Source of the DNA: Tricholoma matsutake
Lineage: Eukaryota > Basidiomycota > Agaricomycetes > Agaricales > Tricholomataceae
NCBI GenBank assembly: GCA_026075535.2
Contig: AP026545.1
Span: 11,098,001 to 11,162,000, forward strand
Length of the DNA: 64,000 nt
Direction of reading: 5' to 3'
The notes beneath the pieces were generated by a model. It saw only the letters and a program-made list of their open reading frames with translations. It searched no databases and was not told the DNA's origin. The position numbers were made by a program, and so were the translations under genes. Each line of letters opens with the position of its first letter. Position 1 is the first letter of the stretch. This document shows, one piece after another, positions 55,823-64,000 of the stretch.

Positions 55823-56127
55823 TGTTGGAGCAGACTATATACGCTGCACAGGGGAAGAGACAACACGTTCCTTACAACCTACCTGGGGTTTAGTTAAACT
55901 TACAGCTAGGGTTAGCAGAGGTAAGAACACTGTATTCCTACTACGGTACAGGTTCTCCTTATATACATAATATTAAGGATGTCACATGACTCGGGAATGT
56001 GTTTACCACATGTATGCACAGTAAGCACAGTAACATGCGTATGCTGCATGTATTGCCTCATGTATACATGTGTATGCTGCATGTATTGCCTCATGTATAC
56101 AGCATGCATCAGGGATTAATTTCAACA
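55823..56127 (-). repeat. copia-2 3' LTR
   Basis: 305 bp, TGTTGAAATT...CTCCAACA on the minus strand. A 32-bp tandem (GTATGCTGCATGTATTGCCT plus CATGTATACA) lies at about 56037-56104. Confidence 0.95.
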
Positions 56128-56159
56128 CCCCCCCTCAAACTGTACAGTGCTCTAAGCAG

Positions 56160-59100
56160 CTAAGTTTGAATCTCGAAAGTAATTCCGAGAGAGTCTCTAA
56201 ATTTCCTGAATAGGACGGCGCCAAGGTTCTTTGTGAACATGTCAGCCGGATTATCACTTCCAGGAATGAAAACGACTGTGACTTTGTCATTTTCTATGCA
56301 TTCGCGGGTGTAGTGGTAGCGAATGTCTATATGTTTGGTCCTTCTTTCCTGAACTGGATTTGATCCAATAAAGATGGATCCTTGATTATCAGTGCAGATT
56401 GGTACGCGCTTCAGTGTATATCCAAGTTCCTGGAATAAGGACTCTATCCACACTATCTGCCGACAAGTGTCGGAGAGAGCCATGTATTCGGCTTCTGTAG
56501 ATGACAGTGCTACAGTTTTTTGTAAACGGGACTGCCAGCACACAATGCCACTCGCCAGAGTAGCAAAGTAACCCGTTGTAGATCGGCGCTTGACTGTGTC
56601 AGCTGCCCAATCAGAATCTGTGAAGGCCTGTAGCCCCTCGGATTTCTCTCCATCATAGACCATACTGTACTTCTGGGTTCCCACCAGATAGCGCATTATG
56701 TACATCGCTTTGTCTAGATGTTCTTGGCTAGGATTAGCCGAGAATTGCGACATCTTGATTACCGCGTAAGCGATATCAGGTCGCGTTCCGAGCATCAGAT
56801 ACAATAAAGATCCGATCACAGACTGATATTTTGATCTAAGCGCCGTGTTTGGCGTCGCTGTGTTCTCCGACAGTTTGTAGCCAGTCGGGAGCGGAGTGGG
56901 GGCAATCTTGGCATTTGTCATCTCGAACCTCTCAAGCACTTTGGTGAGATATTCTGTTTGATCGAGTTTGACTTTTGCAGCGGTCTGGGTGACGCGCATG
57001 CCTAAGAATTCCGTGACTTTTTCAGTACTACGGCACTCCCAATGCTTCAGGCAAGCATTCTTCTTTTCATCCACAAGTTTCTTGTTCTTGCCCATGAACA
57101 AGCCATCATCAACATAGACTAGCGCAATAACGATGCTGCCTGTCTTAGGATCCTTGTGTATGAAGATGCCAGCATCGGAGCTGGCGCGCACGAACCCAAT
57201 AGTGCGCATAAATGCCTCTAGCTCTCTCCACCATGCTAGTGAAGCCTGTTTAAGGCCATACAATGCTCGGCGTAAGCGCATTACTTTGTGCTCTTTACCC
57301 TCGAGTTTGAAACCCTCGGGTTGATCCATATAGATCTCCTCATCAAGTTTGCCGTATAAAAATGCGGTTTTTACATCTAGACCGGTCATATACATGCCTT
57401 CTAGAGACGCAAGGGCAAACATGAGGCATACGGTCTCGTAGCGGACTACTGGTGAGAAAATCTCATCAAAGTCAACGCCTTCGACTTGTGAAAAGCCTTT
57501 GGCCACGAGTCTGGCTCGTTTTCTTCCGTCCGATTTCACGGAGAAAACCCATCTATTTTTGATCGTTTTTCGATCATGTGGAAGATCGACGATGTCATAG
57601 ACTTGTCGCTTGCGAAGAGCCTCTAACTCTTCACGACAAGCCTGTTTCCACTCAAGTTGCTGCTGCCGGGGTAGGCGCGCAATATCGCGAAATTGGTTTG
57701 GAACTAGGCTTTTTCCGCTTGATGGTGTGACTGCTTTTGACAACAGCCAGCGGATAAGCTCATCTCCACCTTCCTTGGTTATCTTTTTAATATAACCTGC
57801 TTCGTCCGGTTCCCCCATTGGGTGATCATGTTCTTGATTATTGGAATCGGGCACACTCTCGTGGGGTGCCGAACTCGGTCCAGCAACCGGTTCTTGCTGT
57901 TGAGGTCGTGGTCGTGTTCGGTTATGATCCGAATCTTGACCCACAGACTTCTTCCAATATCGATCACGCGCAATGTCTCTCTCTATGTCAGAGGGGAGTC
58001 GCTGTTCTCCATAGGTATTGCCGGGACGGTTTGGGATTTTCCTCTGCCTGCCTGATCGACGGGGCAATTGCTGCCATTCCTGTTGATCTTCACGTCTTGG
58101 ACGAAAGTCCTCAGTGCTAACTGGAGGCGGCGGAGGAGGAGCGTTAGTCGCATCGTCATGCACCTTTTGCTCGCTTGGTAAATCATCATCATCATCTTCT
58201 GATGATGGAGGAAGGGGCGGATTTTGTGGCGGTATAGGGTCATCGCCATCCGTTCCAGATGAGTGGTCGTCATCTTCTGGTTCTGGTGGAAAATCACCAA
58301 GGTCTGTCTTGGCAGGAGTTTTAGCTCCGGGACAGCATGGGAACATCGTTTCATCAAATAGTGCTGTAGCACCAATGAATATTGCGCCGTTTCGTCGCAT
58401 GAAACGATATGCTTTAATGCCATCTTCTACTCCAAGGTACGTCATTAGCTCCGATCGAGGAGACAATGTTGTTGGACGTTTTTCCTTTGGTAGATAGACA
58501 TAAGCACTGCAACCGAAGACCTTCAGATTGTTTAGATCTGGGCGGACCTTTGTCAGGTCCTCAAAAGGTGTCAGCCATTTCAGGCGCCTTATTGGGGTTC
58601 GGTTGTATAAATGTGTTGCATGTTCTATGCAAAATTCCCACCATGATTGTGGTAGACAAGCAGTGAATCGCAGGGTTTGCGACTTTTCCATTATTGTCCT
58701 TATAGCGCGCTCTGCGCGCCCGTTCTGTTGATGAACGTGGGGTGCAGACATCTCTATTTTGATGCCTAAATCCTTGAGCTGTTTTTGTAGCTCACGATCC
58801 TTGAACTCCCCCCCTGGATCGACACGCCAGCACTTGATTGTAGCGCCATATTGGGTCTTAGCCATTGCTAGAAATTGTCTAATCGCTGCAGCAGCGTCAG
58901 ATTTCTTTCTGAGACATTGGACCCAAATATGTGACGTTTTGTCATCCAGAAATACAATGAAGTATTTATGTTTGTGGTACGATTGTACCGGGAGTTCCTT
59001 TAGGTCGGAATGTATTAATTCAAAGGATTTGTCAGCTCGTGAGTCTGACTCGGGAAAAGATTTTGAGGTCATTTTCCCTTCTGCACACCCTGGACATATA

Positions 59101-61025
59101 ATTTTGTCTTTAGGAATAATTAAATTCCTTGGGAATTTTATGGTGCTTTTAGGCATTTTCCCTAGCGCCTCTTTGGATGGGTGTCCAAGTCGCCTATGCC
59201 AAGTCAAGTAGTCAGCGACATAAATGGTCGCGACATTAACCTTTTTGGTGCTCAATATATGAGTCCGAGCCCAATAGATCGTGTCATTCCTCCTTAGAGG
59301 GACACAATGCATGATTGGGTTTCCATGCTCGATGAATGAAATGTATGCGGAGGAACCACGCACATCACTTCCGTCTTGTAAAAAGACCCCCATTGACATC
59401 AATCGAGTATTAATGTCGGGTATGTAGTAGACGGGGTATAGTCGCGTTTCATGCGTCTCTGACTTCCCATTACATACTACCTGGTGCCTAATGAAGACTG
59501 CTCCTTTTCCTACTATATGAGTAGTACCAGTGGCCGTTTGGACCAAGGTAGAGTCCTTTCTTGGTAAAGGCTCGTAAGAAGCGAAATCTTTCATTTCACC
59601 AGTGAAGTGTTTTGATGCGCCTGAATCCATGATCCAGTCGGCACCTGTCTTACAATCTCCCTTTGCACACATAGCACATATATTAAGATCTACATAATTC
59701 CATGATACATTTAATAGCGGTAAAATTTCACATGAAAAGTTCGCTGTATTCATAGGAATTTTAATCTTAGTGCTTGTGGCAGGGAAAAGGACTGACCTTT
59801 CATCATACGCCCCTGTGTCAAGGGGTTCATCGACGAGCATTTCGTCGACGGCTTTCCACACTTCCTCGTCAGTTACTGGAGGTTCGGATCCGAGGGAGAC
59901 GGTATCGTCTTCTACCTCCTCGATCGTTGCCTCGGTTTCTGGCTCTATCCTCCTTCTCTTACCTTCTCGCACCATAAGGTGCTCTTCCAGTGGTCGCAGG
60001 TTTTTCGCGCTGCGCGGAAGTTGCATGCGCTCGAGGGTGTCTCGAGCTTGCTGGTATTCGGTGTAAACCGAGCGAGAAGAGGAGGCCGCGCCCGTGTATG
60101 CCTGTGCAGGCGGTCGGCGGCGAGGATCCCTTGTGGGAGTGTGTTCGCGTCGCTCGATGCACTGTATGAGCGGCATCGGCGGTATGATGGTACCATTACC
60201 ATTTATGGTGGTAAAGGCGTTGGAGGCGAGGTGGGTATGTTTCTCCTTTGGCTTCTCCTCCTTAGTCTTTCTGTCCCCACGTCGTCCACGTTTTCGGGAC
60301 GAGTCTCCGTTGCTGTTTTGCCCTTCTTTGGGCTGCCATTTGGGGTTTCCCCCCTTGCGCTTAACAGCGGAAAGTTTGTTGGCCTGAGGCTGGCCAGCGG
60401 GCTTTCCAACTGCTGTGCGCCTTGAGGCTTCAGCAACAATGGAGTCCTTGACATGTTTAAATGTCAAGGCGCTAGTGGCGGTCGTGTTAAGGACCGTTGC
60501 AGACAATGAGTCATATTCGCGCGGCATCGCAGCAAGTAGAATCATCGCCTGTACTAGCTCGGGGATGGCAACGTTAGCAGCCGTGAGGCGCTCAAATTTG
60601 TCTGCCATTCTTGCAATCTCCGGTGCGGGGTTCGCAGCCGGGATTTTGATTGCTATTGCGGACCTAAAGTCCGAAAAGACTTGGGAGGGGCCGTCCACAC
60701 CATAATCGGTGCGAATTAGAACCCACACCTCCTCAGCAGTGTCCTTTGTGTTGGCACGCTGCCGAATGGAGGGGGCCAGGCGGAGCACTAGGCTACCAAT
60801 AGCCTGGTCATTTTTGTTGCTCCAGGTCTGGAGCTTGGCATTAGCGTCCGCTACCAAGGTAGCGTTCGTCGCCGTCAAAGGAGGCGCCGGGGGCGGTTTT
60901 TGCTCCGCCCCGCTAGTTATTTGCCAGAGGCCCTGAGACCTGAGCCACGCCTTCATTGAGTTGGCCCATAGAATGTAATTTGATCCGTCGAAAGTTTGAA
61001 CGAGTTTTTCAAGAGTTGAAGACAT
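56160..61025 (-). CDS. copia-2 Gag-Pol polyprotein
   Basis: One open frame of about 1620 residues. Start chosen at ATG 61025 (MSSTLEKLVQTFDGSNYILW), the usual Gag start; an in-frame ATG lies at 61058. Positions counted from 61058: Gag (UBN2 type) to about 260, with a basic Arg/Lys tail and no CCHC knuckle; protease MDSGASKHF with D478; integrase zinc motif from WHRRLGHPS (about 618) to CPGCAEGK; core D in IHSDLKEL (about 684), D in VDPGGEF (about 745) and E in NGRAERAI (about 781). RT has RLVAKGFSQVEGVDFDEIFS (about 1195) and YVDDGLF (about 1317). RNase H has DSDWAADT (about 1487) and SSTEAEYMAL (about 1523). Every catalytic residue is present. The single frame with no Gag-Pol shift means Gag excess must come from another route. 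Minor frames on the plus strand are shadows. Confidence 0.97.
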   Translation of the reverse strand: MSSTLEKLVQTFDGSNYILWANSMKAWLRSQGLWQITSGAEQKPPPAPPLTATNATLVADANAKLQTWSNKNDQAIGSLVLRLAPSIRQRANTKDTAEEVWVLIRTDYGVDGPSQVFSDFRSAIAIKIPAANPAPEIARMADKFERLTAANVAIPELVQAMILLAAMPREYDSLSATVLNTTATSALTFKHVKDSIVAEASRRTAVGKPAGQPQANKLSAVKRKGGNPKWQPKEGQNSNGDSSRKRGRRGDRKTKEEKPKEKHTHLASNAFTTINGNGTIIPPMPLIQCIERREHTPTRDPRRRPPAQAYTGAASSSRSVYTEYQQARDTLERMQLPRSAKNLRPLEEHLMVREGKRRRIEPETEATIEEVEDDTVSLGSEPPVTDEEVWKAVDEMLVDEPLDTGAYDERSVLFPATSTKIKIPMNTANFSCEILPLLNVSWNYVDLNICAMCAKGDCKTGADWIMDSGASKHFTGEMKDFASYEPLPRKDSTLVQTATGTTHIVGKGAVFIRHQVVCNGKSETHETRLYPVYYIPDINTRLMSMGVFLQDGSDVRGSSAYISFIEHGNPIMHCVPLRRNDTIYWARTHILSTKKVNVATIYVADYLTWHRRLGHPSKEALGKMPKSTIKFPRNLIIPKDKIICPGCAEGKMTSKSFPESDSRADKSFELIHSDLKELPVQSYHKHKYFIVFLDDKTSHIWVQCLRKKSDAAAAIRQFLAMAKTQYGATIKCWRVDPGGEFKDRELQKQLKDLGIKIEMSAPHVHQQNGRAERAIRTIMEKSQTLRFTACLPQSWWEFCIEHATHLYNRTPIRRLKWLTPFEDLTKVRPDLNNLKVFGCSAYVYLPKEKRPTTLSPRSELMTYLGVEDGIKAYRFMRRNGAIFIGATALFDETMFPCCPGAKTPAKTDLGDFPPEPEDDDHSSGTDGDDPIPPQNPPLPPSSEDDDDDLPSEQKVHDDATNAPPPPPPVSTEDFRPRREDQQEWQQLPRRSGRQRKIPNRPGNTYGEQRLPSDIERDIARDRYWKKSVGQDSDHNRTRPRPQQQEPVAGPSSAPHESVPDSNNQEHDHPMGEPDEAGYIKKITKEGGDELIRWLLSKAVTPSSGKSLVPNQFRDIARLPRQQQLEWKQACREELEALRKRQVYDIVDLPHDRKTIKNRWVFSVKSDGRKRARLVAKGFSQVEGVDFDEIFSPVVRYETVCLMFALASLEGMYMTGLDVKTAFLYGKLDEEIYMDQPEGFKLEGKEHKVMRLRRALYGLKQASLAWWRELEAFMRTIGFVRASSDAGIFIHKDPKTGSIVIALVYVDDGLFMGKNKKLVDEKKNACLKHWECRSTEKVTEFLGMRVTQTAAKVKLDQTEYLTKVLERFEMTNAKIAPTPLPTGYKLSENTATPNTALRSKYQSVIGSLLYLMLGTRPDIAYAVIKMSQFSANPSQEHLDKAMYIMRYLVGTQKYSMVYDGEKSEGLQAFTDSDWAADTVKRRSTTGYFATLASGIVCWQSRLQKTVALSSTEAEYMALSDTCRQIVWIESLFQELGYTLKRVPICTDNQGSIFIGSNPVQERRTKHIDIRYHYTRECIENDKVTVVFIPGSDNPADMFTKNLGAVLFRKFRDSLGITFEIQT

Positions 61026-61274
61026 GATTCTGTGGTGGCAGCTGTTAAAAGCGCTCAATCAGTCTTTTTACTCAATAAAACACGTTTAACGTTCTCAGGA
61101 GAAAACACTCCTTCAGAGTGGTTAACACTAGTCAACCTAGGTTTTATATGCAGCTCGCAGGGAGCGCAATGCAGCTCACGAAGAGCACAAGGTTATAATT
61201 TGGAGACGATGAAGTCAACGTCGTTCGCAGCTAATTAAAGCGCGTTCGCGACGTGCCCAGCAGGGCCCATAACC

Positions 61275-61579
61275 TGTTGGAGCAGACTATATACGCTGCA
61301 CAGGGGAAGAGACAACACGTTCCTTACAACCTACCTGGGGTTTAGTTAAACTTACAGCTAGGGTTAGCAGAGGTAAGAACACTGTATTCCTACTACGGTA
61401 CAGGTTCTCCTTATATACATAATATTAAGGATGTCACATGACTCGGGAATGTGTTTACCACATGTATGCACAGTAAGCACAGTAACATGCGTATGCTGCA
61501 TGTATTGCCTCATGTATACATGTGTATGCTGCATGTATTGCCTCATGTATACAGCATGCATCAGGGATTAATTTCAACA
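61275..61579 (-). repeat. copia-2 5' LTR
   Basis: 305 bp identical to 55823-56127. In this orientation it is the promoter-bearing LTR, followed at once by the primer site. Confidence 0.95.
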
Positions 61580-62972
61580 CACATCACTCGTCGCTGTGTC
61601 TGCACCCATTCCCACCACTGCGACGCCGGAGGCTCAGGCCAACCAAACAGAAGCAGCTGCAAGAGCCCAGAGCAAGGGCAAGGGCAAGGGCAAGGGCAAG
61701 GAAAAGAAGGTCGTAGAACACCTGGCTCCACCTCAGTTGAAATGCCGAAAGGTGTCGCCACAGCTGGTGCCACCTGAAATGGAGGACAGCAACATCACAA
61801 AAGAGTCACCATTCATCCATGCCAACCTGCCAATCATGATGGCCACTCCTGCTCTACCTGAAGATGATATATGGAGGTCCATTGTGGAACGGCCCACTGC
61901 TCTGTGCGACACCTGCAGTTTGAGGGGCCTGACAACCTGCCGAATGACAGGCATCCAGATTGCTTGCATGACGTGCCACAAGGGCAAGACGAAATGCTCA
62001 TATACAGCATCACATACAGCACGGCGAGATGAATTGATAGTGGCAGGGGAGCTCAAGGGGAGAAAAAAGGTCGTTGGGAAGAAAAAGGTGAAGGCAGAGG
62101 AAAGTGAACAACCAAGAACGGCGCCGAAGAGAAAACGCCGGGCAGCAGACACCACCGGTGAGTCAGATGAGTACATCCCCATCACACCAGCCCCTGTCCC
62201 CTCAACTTCACGCATCTCCGACCATATACCAACCCCAGAGCCTGTCCCGTCAACAAGCCTCACAATCCCCCAATCCATCGACACCACGCTTCCTGCGCCA
62301 CTGCCACCAGGTCATGTCACCCATCCCAATTGCATGCCCACTGTTGGTGGTTTACAATGGAAGCTCCAAGACCTCCGCATGCTCATATTGGTCTTGGCAG
62401 AAAATCAAGAGAAATTGGATAAGGAAAGCCTCATGTTGCATGGATACATGGAAGTTTTGAACATGTTGAAGGAAAAGATGACAGTGAGCATTCCGGCATT
62501 GGAGGCTGAGATGGGTGAGTTGAGAGAAAAGGTTCTGGAGGCTGAGATGAGGGGGTTGAGGAATGGGATGGAGTTGGAGAAGATGAAGCAGGAGGTTTTC
62601 ATGTTGCATGGTCAATTGGCAGCGACAAACAAGCGGCTGGCCAAATTGGAGAATGAGGGAAGCTCCAAGGAGGAATCAGAAGACGAAGATCCATGGAATG
62701 CAGATGCCACAGCGCCGTTGACGATCCATCTCCCGAAGTCATCAATGTTCGTCAATCCAGCCCATTTGCGTGAATCCATTTGCTCCCCACCGTCGCCTGT
62801 TCCCATTATTATGACCACAGCTACATTGGTGATCCCTGACACCAGTTCTTTCACCAATGCAGCTGCAACTTCTACCTCCCCAGATCCAACATCAACATAC
62901 ACTGCACAAATGTCCCCCCTGCCGCCTGATACCACTGTCTCAATTCCAAAAACATCAACACCCCCAGCATAA
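61580..62972 (+). pseudogene. six-cysteine, GK-repeat, coiled-coil protein gene, 3' part
   Basis: After the second CACAT the frame continues in phase with 55822 and stays open to a TAA at 62970-62972. Counting from codon 61596: a GKGKGKGKEKK stretch at 27-38 (coded by a GGCAAG array); a cysteine cluster C104-C107-C115-C124-C127-C134 (CDTC...TTC...CMTCHKGKTKC), spacing 2-7-8-2-6; basic segments (GRKKVVGKKKVK; APKRKRR) that look like nuclear signals; a Pro/Ser/Thr linker; then a long leucine/glutamate coiled coil at about 250-360 and a Ser/Thr/Pro tail. The cluster resembles a fungal zinc cluster. Apart from the copia-2 insertion and one doubtful 5' junction it is undamaged, so it was probably active until recently. 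DNA binding and dimerisation are inferred. Confidence 0.7.
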
Positions 62973-64000
62973 TTCTATGTTGGATAAAAATTAACAATAT
63001 TTTTTATACTACGCCTATTTGTGTATATATTTTGATCAATATATGCATAGTTGCTTCATTAATAGATGGAGTATAAGGTATATATTGAATTCATCATGCT
63101 GTAGGAATGTGGAAGGAGGCTACAAGGATAGATACAACAAACATACATTGAAGTGACCGACGCTGGTAGTGATAAAGTCACCGGCGGCCATAAGCATAAC
63201 AGTGGAGCTAAGCGAATGACTGGCGCCGGTTACTGTATGAGCTAAGAAAATGCATATGGGCCCATCCTAACATAATGCAGGGAAATGGGCCCATATGAAT
63301 GATACGCCCGATGGAATGATCGGGTGGGCCCATGACAGTAAAAGGAAAACAGTATGGGCCCACACAACTTCAGTGCATCTCTCAGTGCCAGAAAACATAA
63401 AGTTGGTGCAGGCAATTCACATACCTCTTAAAAGGTTTGTATTGTAATAGCAGCAGTAATTCAAGTCCTGTACACTGTAGTTGTGGGGGCCCATACTGTT
63501 TTAAGTCATCTATTTAGGAAAAGATAAAGTGGGCGCCGGTCATGCACATAGTTCTTAAAAGACTTGTATGCTAATCGCAGCCAGTGTGCACTAGAACATG
63601 GATAAACAAAGGAATGGTGACATGCTGTATGGTGTAGGAATGTGGGAGGATAAGGATATATGAAAAATCAGTACATTGTAGTGACTGGCACCAGTAGTGA
63701 AAAGTGCCCGGCGCCAGGAGTGAAAAGGTGACCGGCGCCAGTAGTGATAAAGTCAACGGTCCGAGAAAATGATGCCCAACTTCAGAAGGACAGGAAATTG
63801 TTGGCTTACTGGGAGGATGTGTGGAATCAGGTTAGGGAGCACCTTGACACTTAACAAGTCATCTATGTAGGAAAAGATAAACATTGTAGTGACCGGCGCC
63901 GGTAGTGATAAAGTCACTTGTGGCAATAAGCATCCAAGGTCAAGAGCTAAGTGAATGACCGGCACTGGTTATTGTAGAACCCCACTTGTACACTAATCGC
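62973..64000. repeat. GGCGCC and GGGCCC motif repeats downstream of the six-cysteine gene
   Basis: A 93-96 bp unit occurs at 63145-63237 and 63881-63976 (ACATTGNAGTGACCG..., GTAGTGATAAAGTCAC, ATAAGCAT, GAGCTAAG, GAATGAC, GGTTA), with a partial copy at about 63675-63765. GGCGCC sits at 63222, 63532, 63710, 63734 and 63895. GGGCCCA/TGGGCCC words occur at about 63260, 63287, 63327, 63355 and 63488. The arrangement resembles subterminal repeats of a large DNA transposon, but no terminus lies within the window. Confidence 0.6.

Larger units (their letters stand above)
55823..61579 (-). mobile_element. copia-2: intact, recently inserted Ty1/copia retrotransposon
   Basis: A 5757-bp element with two 305-bp LTRs that I find identical base for base, a perfect CACAT duplication, a primer site (GGTTATGGGCCC on the minus strand, 61274-61263), a purine tract (TTTGAGGGGGG on the minus strand, 56138-56128) and one uninterrupted polyprotein. 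CpG is frequent, unlike the older elements. All signs point to a very young and possibly active copy. Confidence 0.97.

Noticed and set aside
56160..61025. Several plus-strand frames of 60-150 codons opposite copia-2
   Set aside because: They are antisense shadows of the intact polyprotein, with no domains, and stay open only because of its codon use.

Overview
The window reads as repeat-rich chromosomal DNA of a filamentous basidiomycete, most likely an Agaricomycete. The evidence is short spliceosomal introns (about 45-60 nt), large numbers of Ty1/copia, Ty3/gypsy (one chromovirus), hAT, LINE and tyrosine-recombinase relics, and gene families typical of mushroom-forming fungi. The species assignment is inference. 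Nearly all of the first 42 kb is transposon-derived and CpG-poor. A gene-bearing island lies at about 42.6-49.3 kb, followed by a younger transposon-rich block to the end.

Region 1 (1-10.1 kb): the 3' end of a LINE with RNase H and a poly-A tail (1-2204); a dead tyrosine recombinase (2.3-3.4 kb); a 126-bp direct repeat (3.57 and 3.92 kb); a diverged AT-rich satellite with a three-monomer higher-order period of about 355 bp (4.1-5.2 kb, outliers at 6.56-6.85 kb); a GT-rich minisatellite (6.0-6.4 kb); and an inverted-repeat element (7.6-9.5 kb).

Region 2 (10.13-36.95 kb) is one deep nest of transposons that can be unpicked from terminal repeats and target-site duplications (TSDs). A small element with 39-bp inverted termini (MITE F, 10130-36947) holds a copia element (copia-1, 10381-36475, TSD ACTAT). 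Copia-1 is split by a hAT-type element (D, 13229-34473, imperfect 8-bp TSD). D holds an antisense LTR of gypsy family B. That LTR was hit by a chromovirus (gypsy A) and by a full gypsy B. Gypsy A received a solo LTR of its own family (TSD CATAA), and gypsy B received non-autonomous element C beside its primer-binding site. A later inversion (about 16.07 to 29.67 kb) cut both gypsies, so each now lies in two oppositely oriented halves. Gypsy B also carries, antisense between integrase and its 3' LTR, a four-exon gene for a six-cysteine coiled-coil protein.

Region 3 (37-42.6 kb): two decayed genes, a 1.24-kb non-autonomous hAT (E) and a second dead tyrosine recombinase. Elements C, D and E have different termini but share the same internal modules: palindromes followed by well-formed intron-like units.

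Region 4 (42.6-49.3 kb): a protein with a nuclease-like core, a small duplicated-repeat protein, an ABC-transporter pseudogene and an intact Asp/Glu-racemase-family enzyme.

Region 5 (49.3-64 kb): a 4.25-kb hAT with a perfect 8-bp TSD; then a divergent gene pair, an Ile-Pro-Gly-Ser-Pro repeat protein on the minus strand and a six-cysteine/GK-repeat/coiled-coil protein on the plus strand. The plus-strand gene is interrupted by an intact copia (copia-2) with identical 305-bp LTRs and TSD CACAT; its frame is continuous across the insertion. The last kilobase carries repeated GGCGCC- and GGGCCC-centred motifs. The six-cysteine protein is the same type as the gene inside gypsy B, so this family appears twice here, both times tied to mobile DNA.
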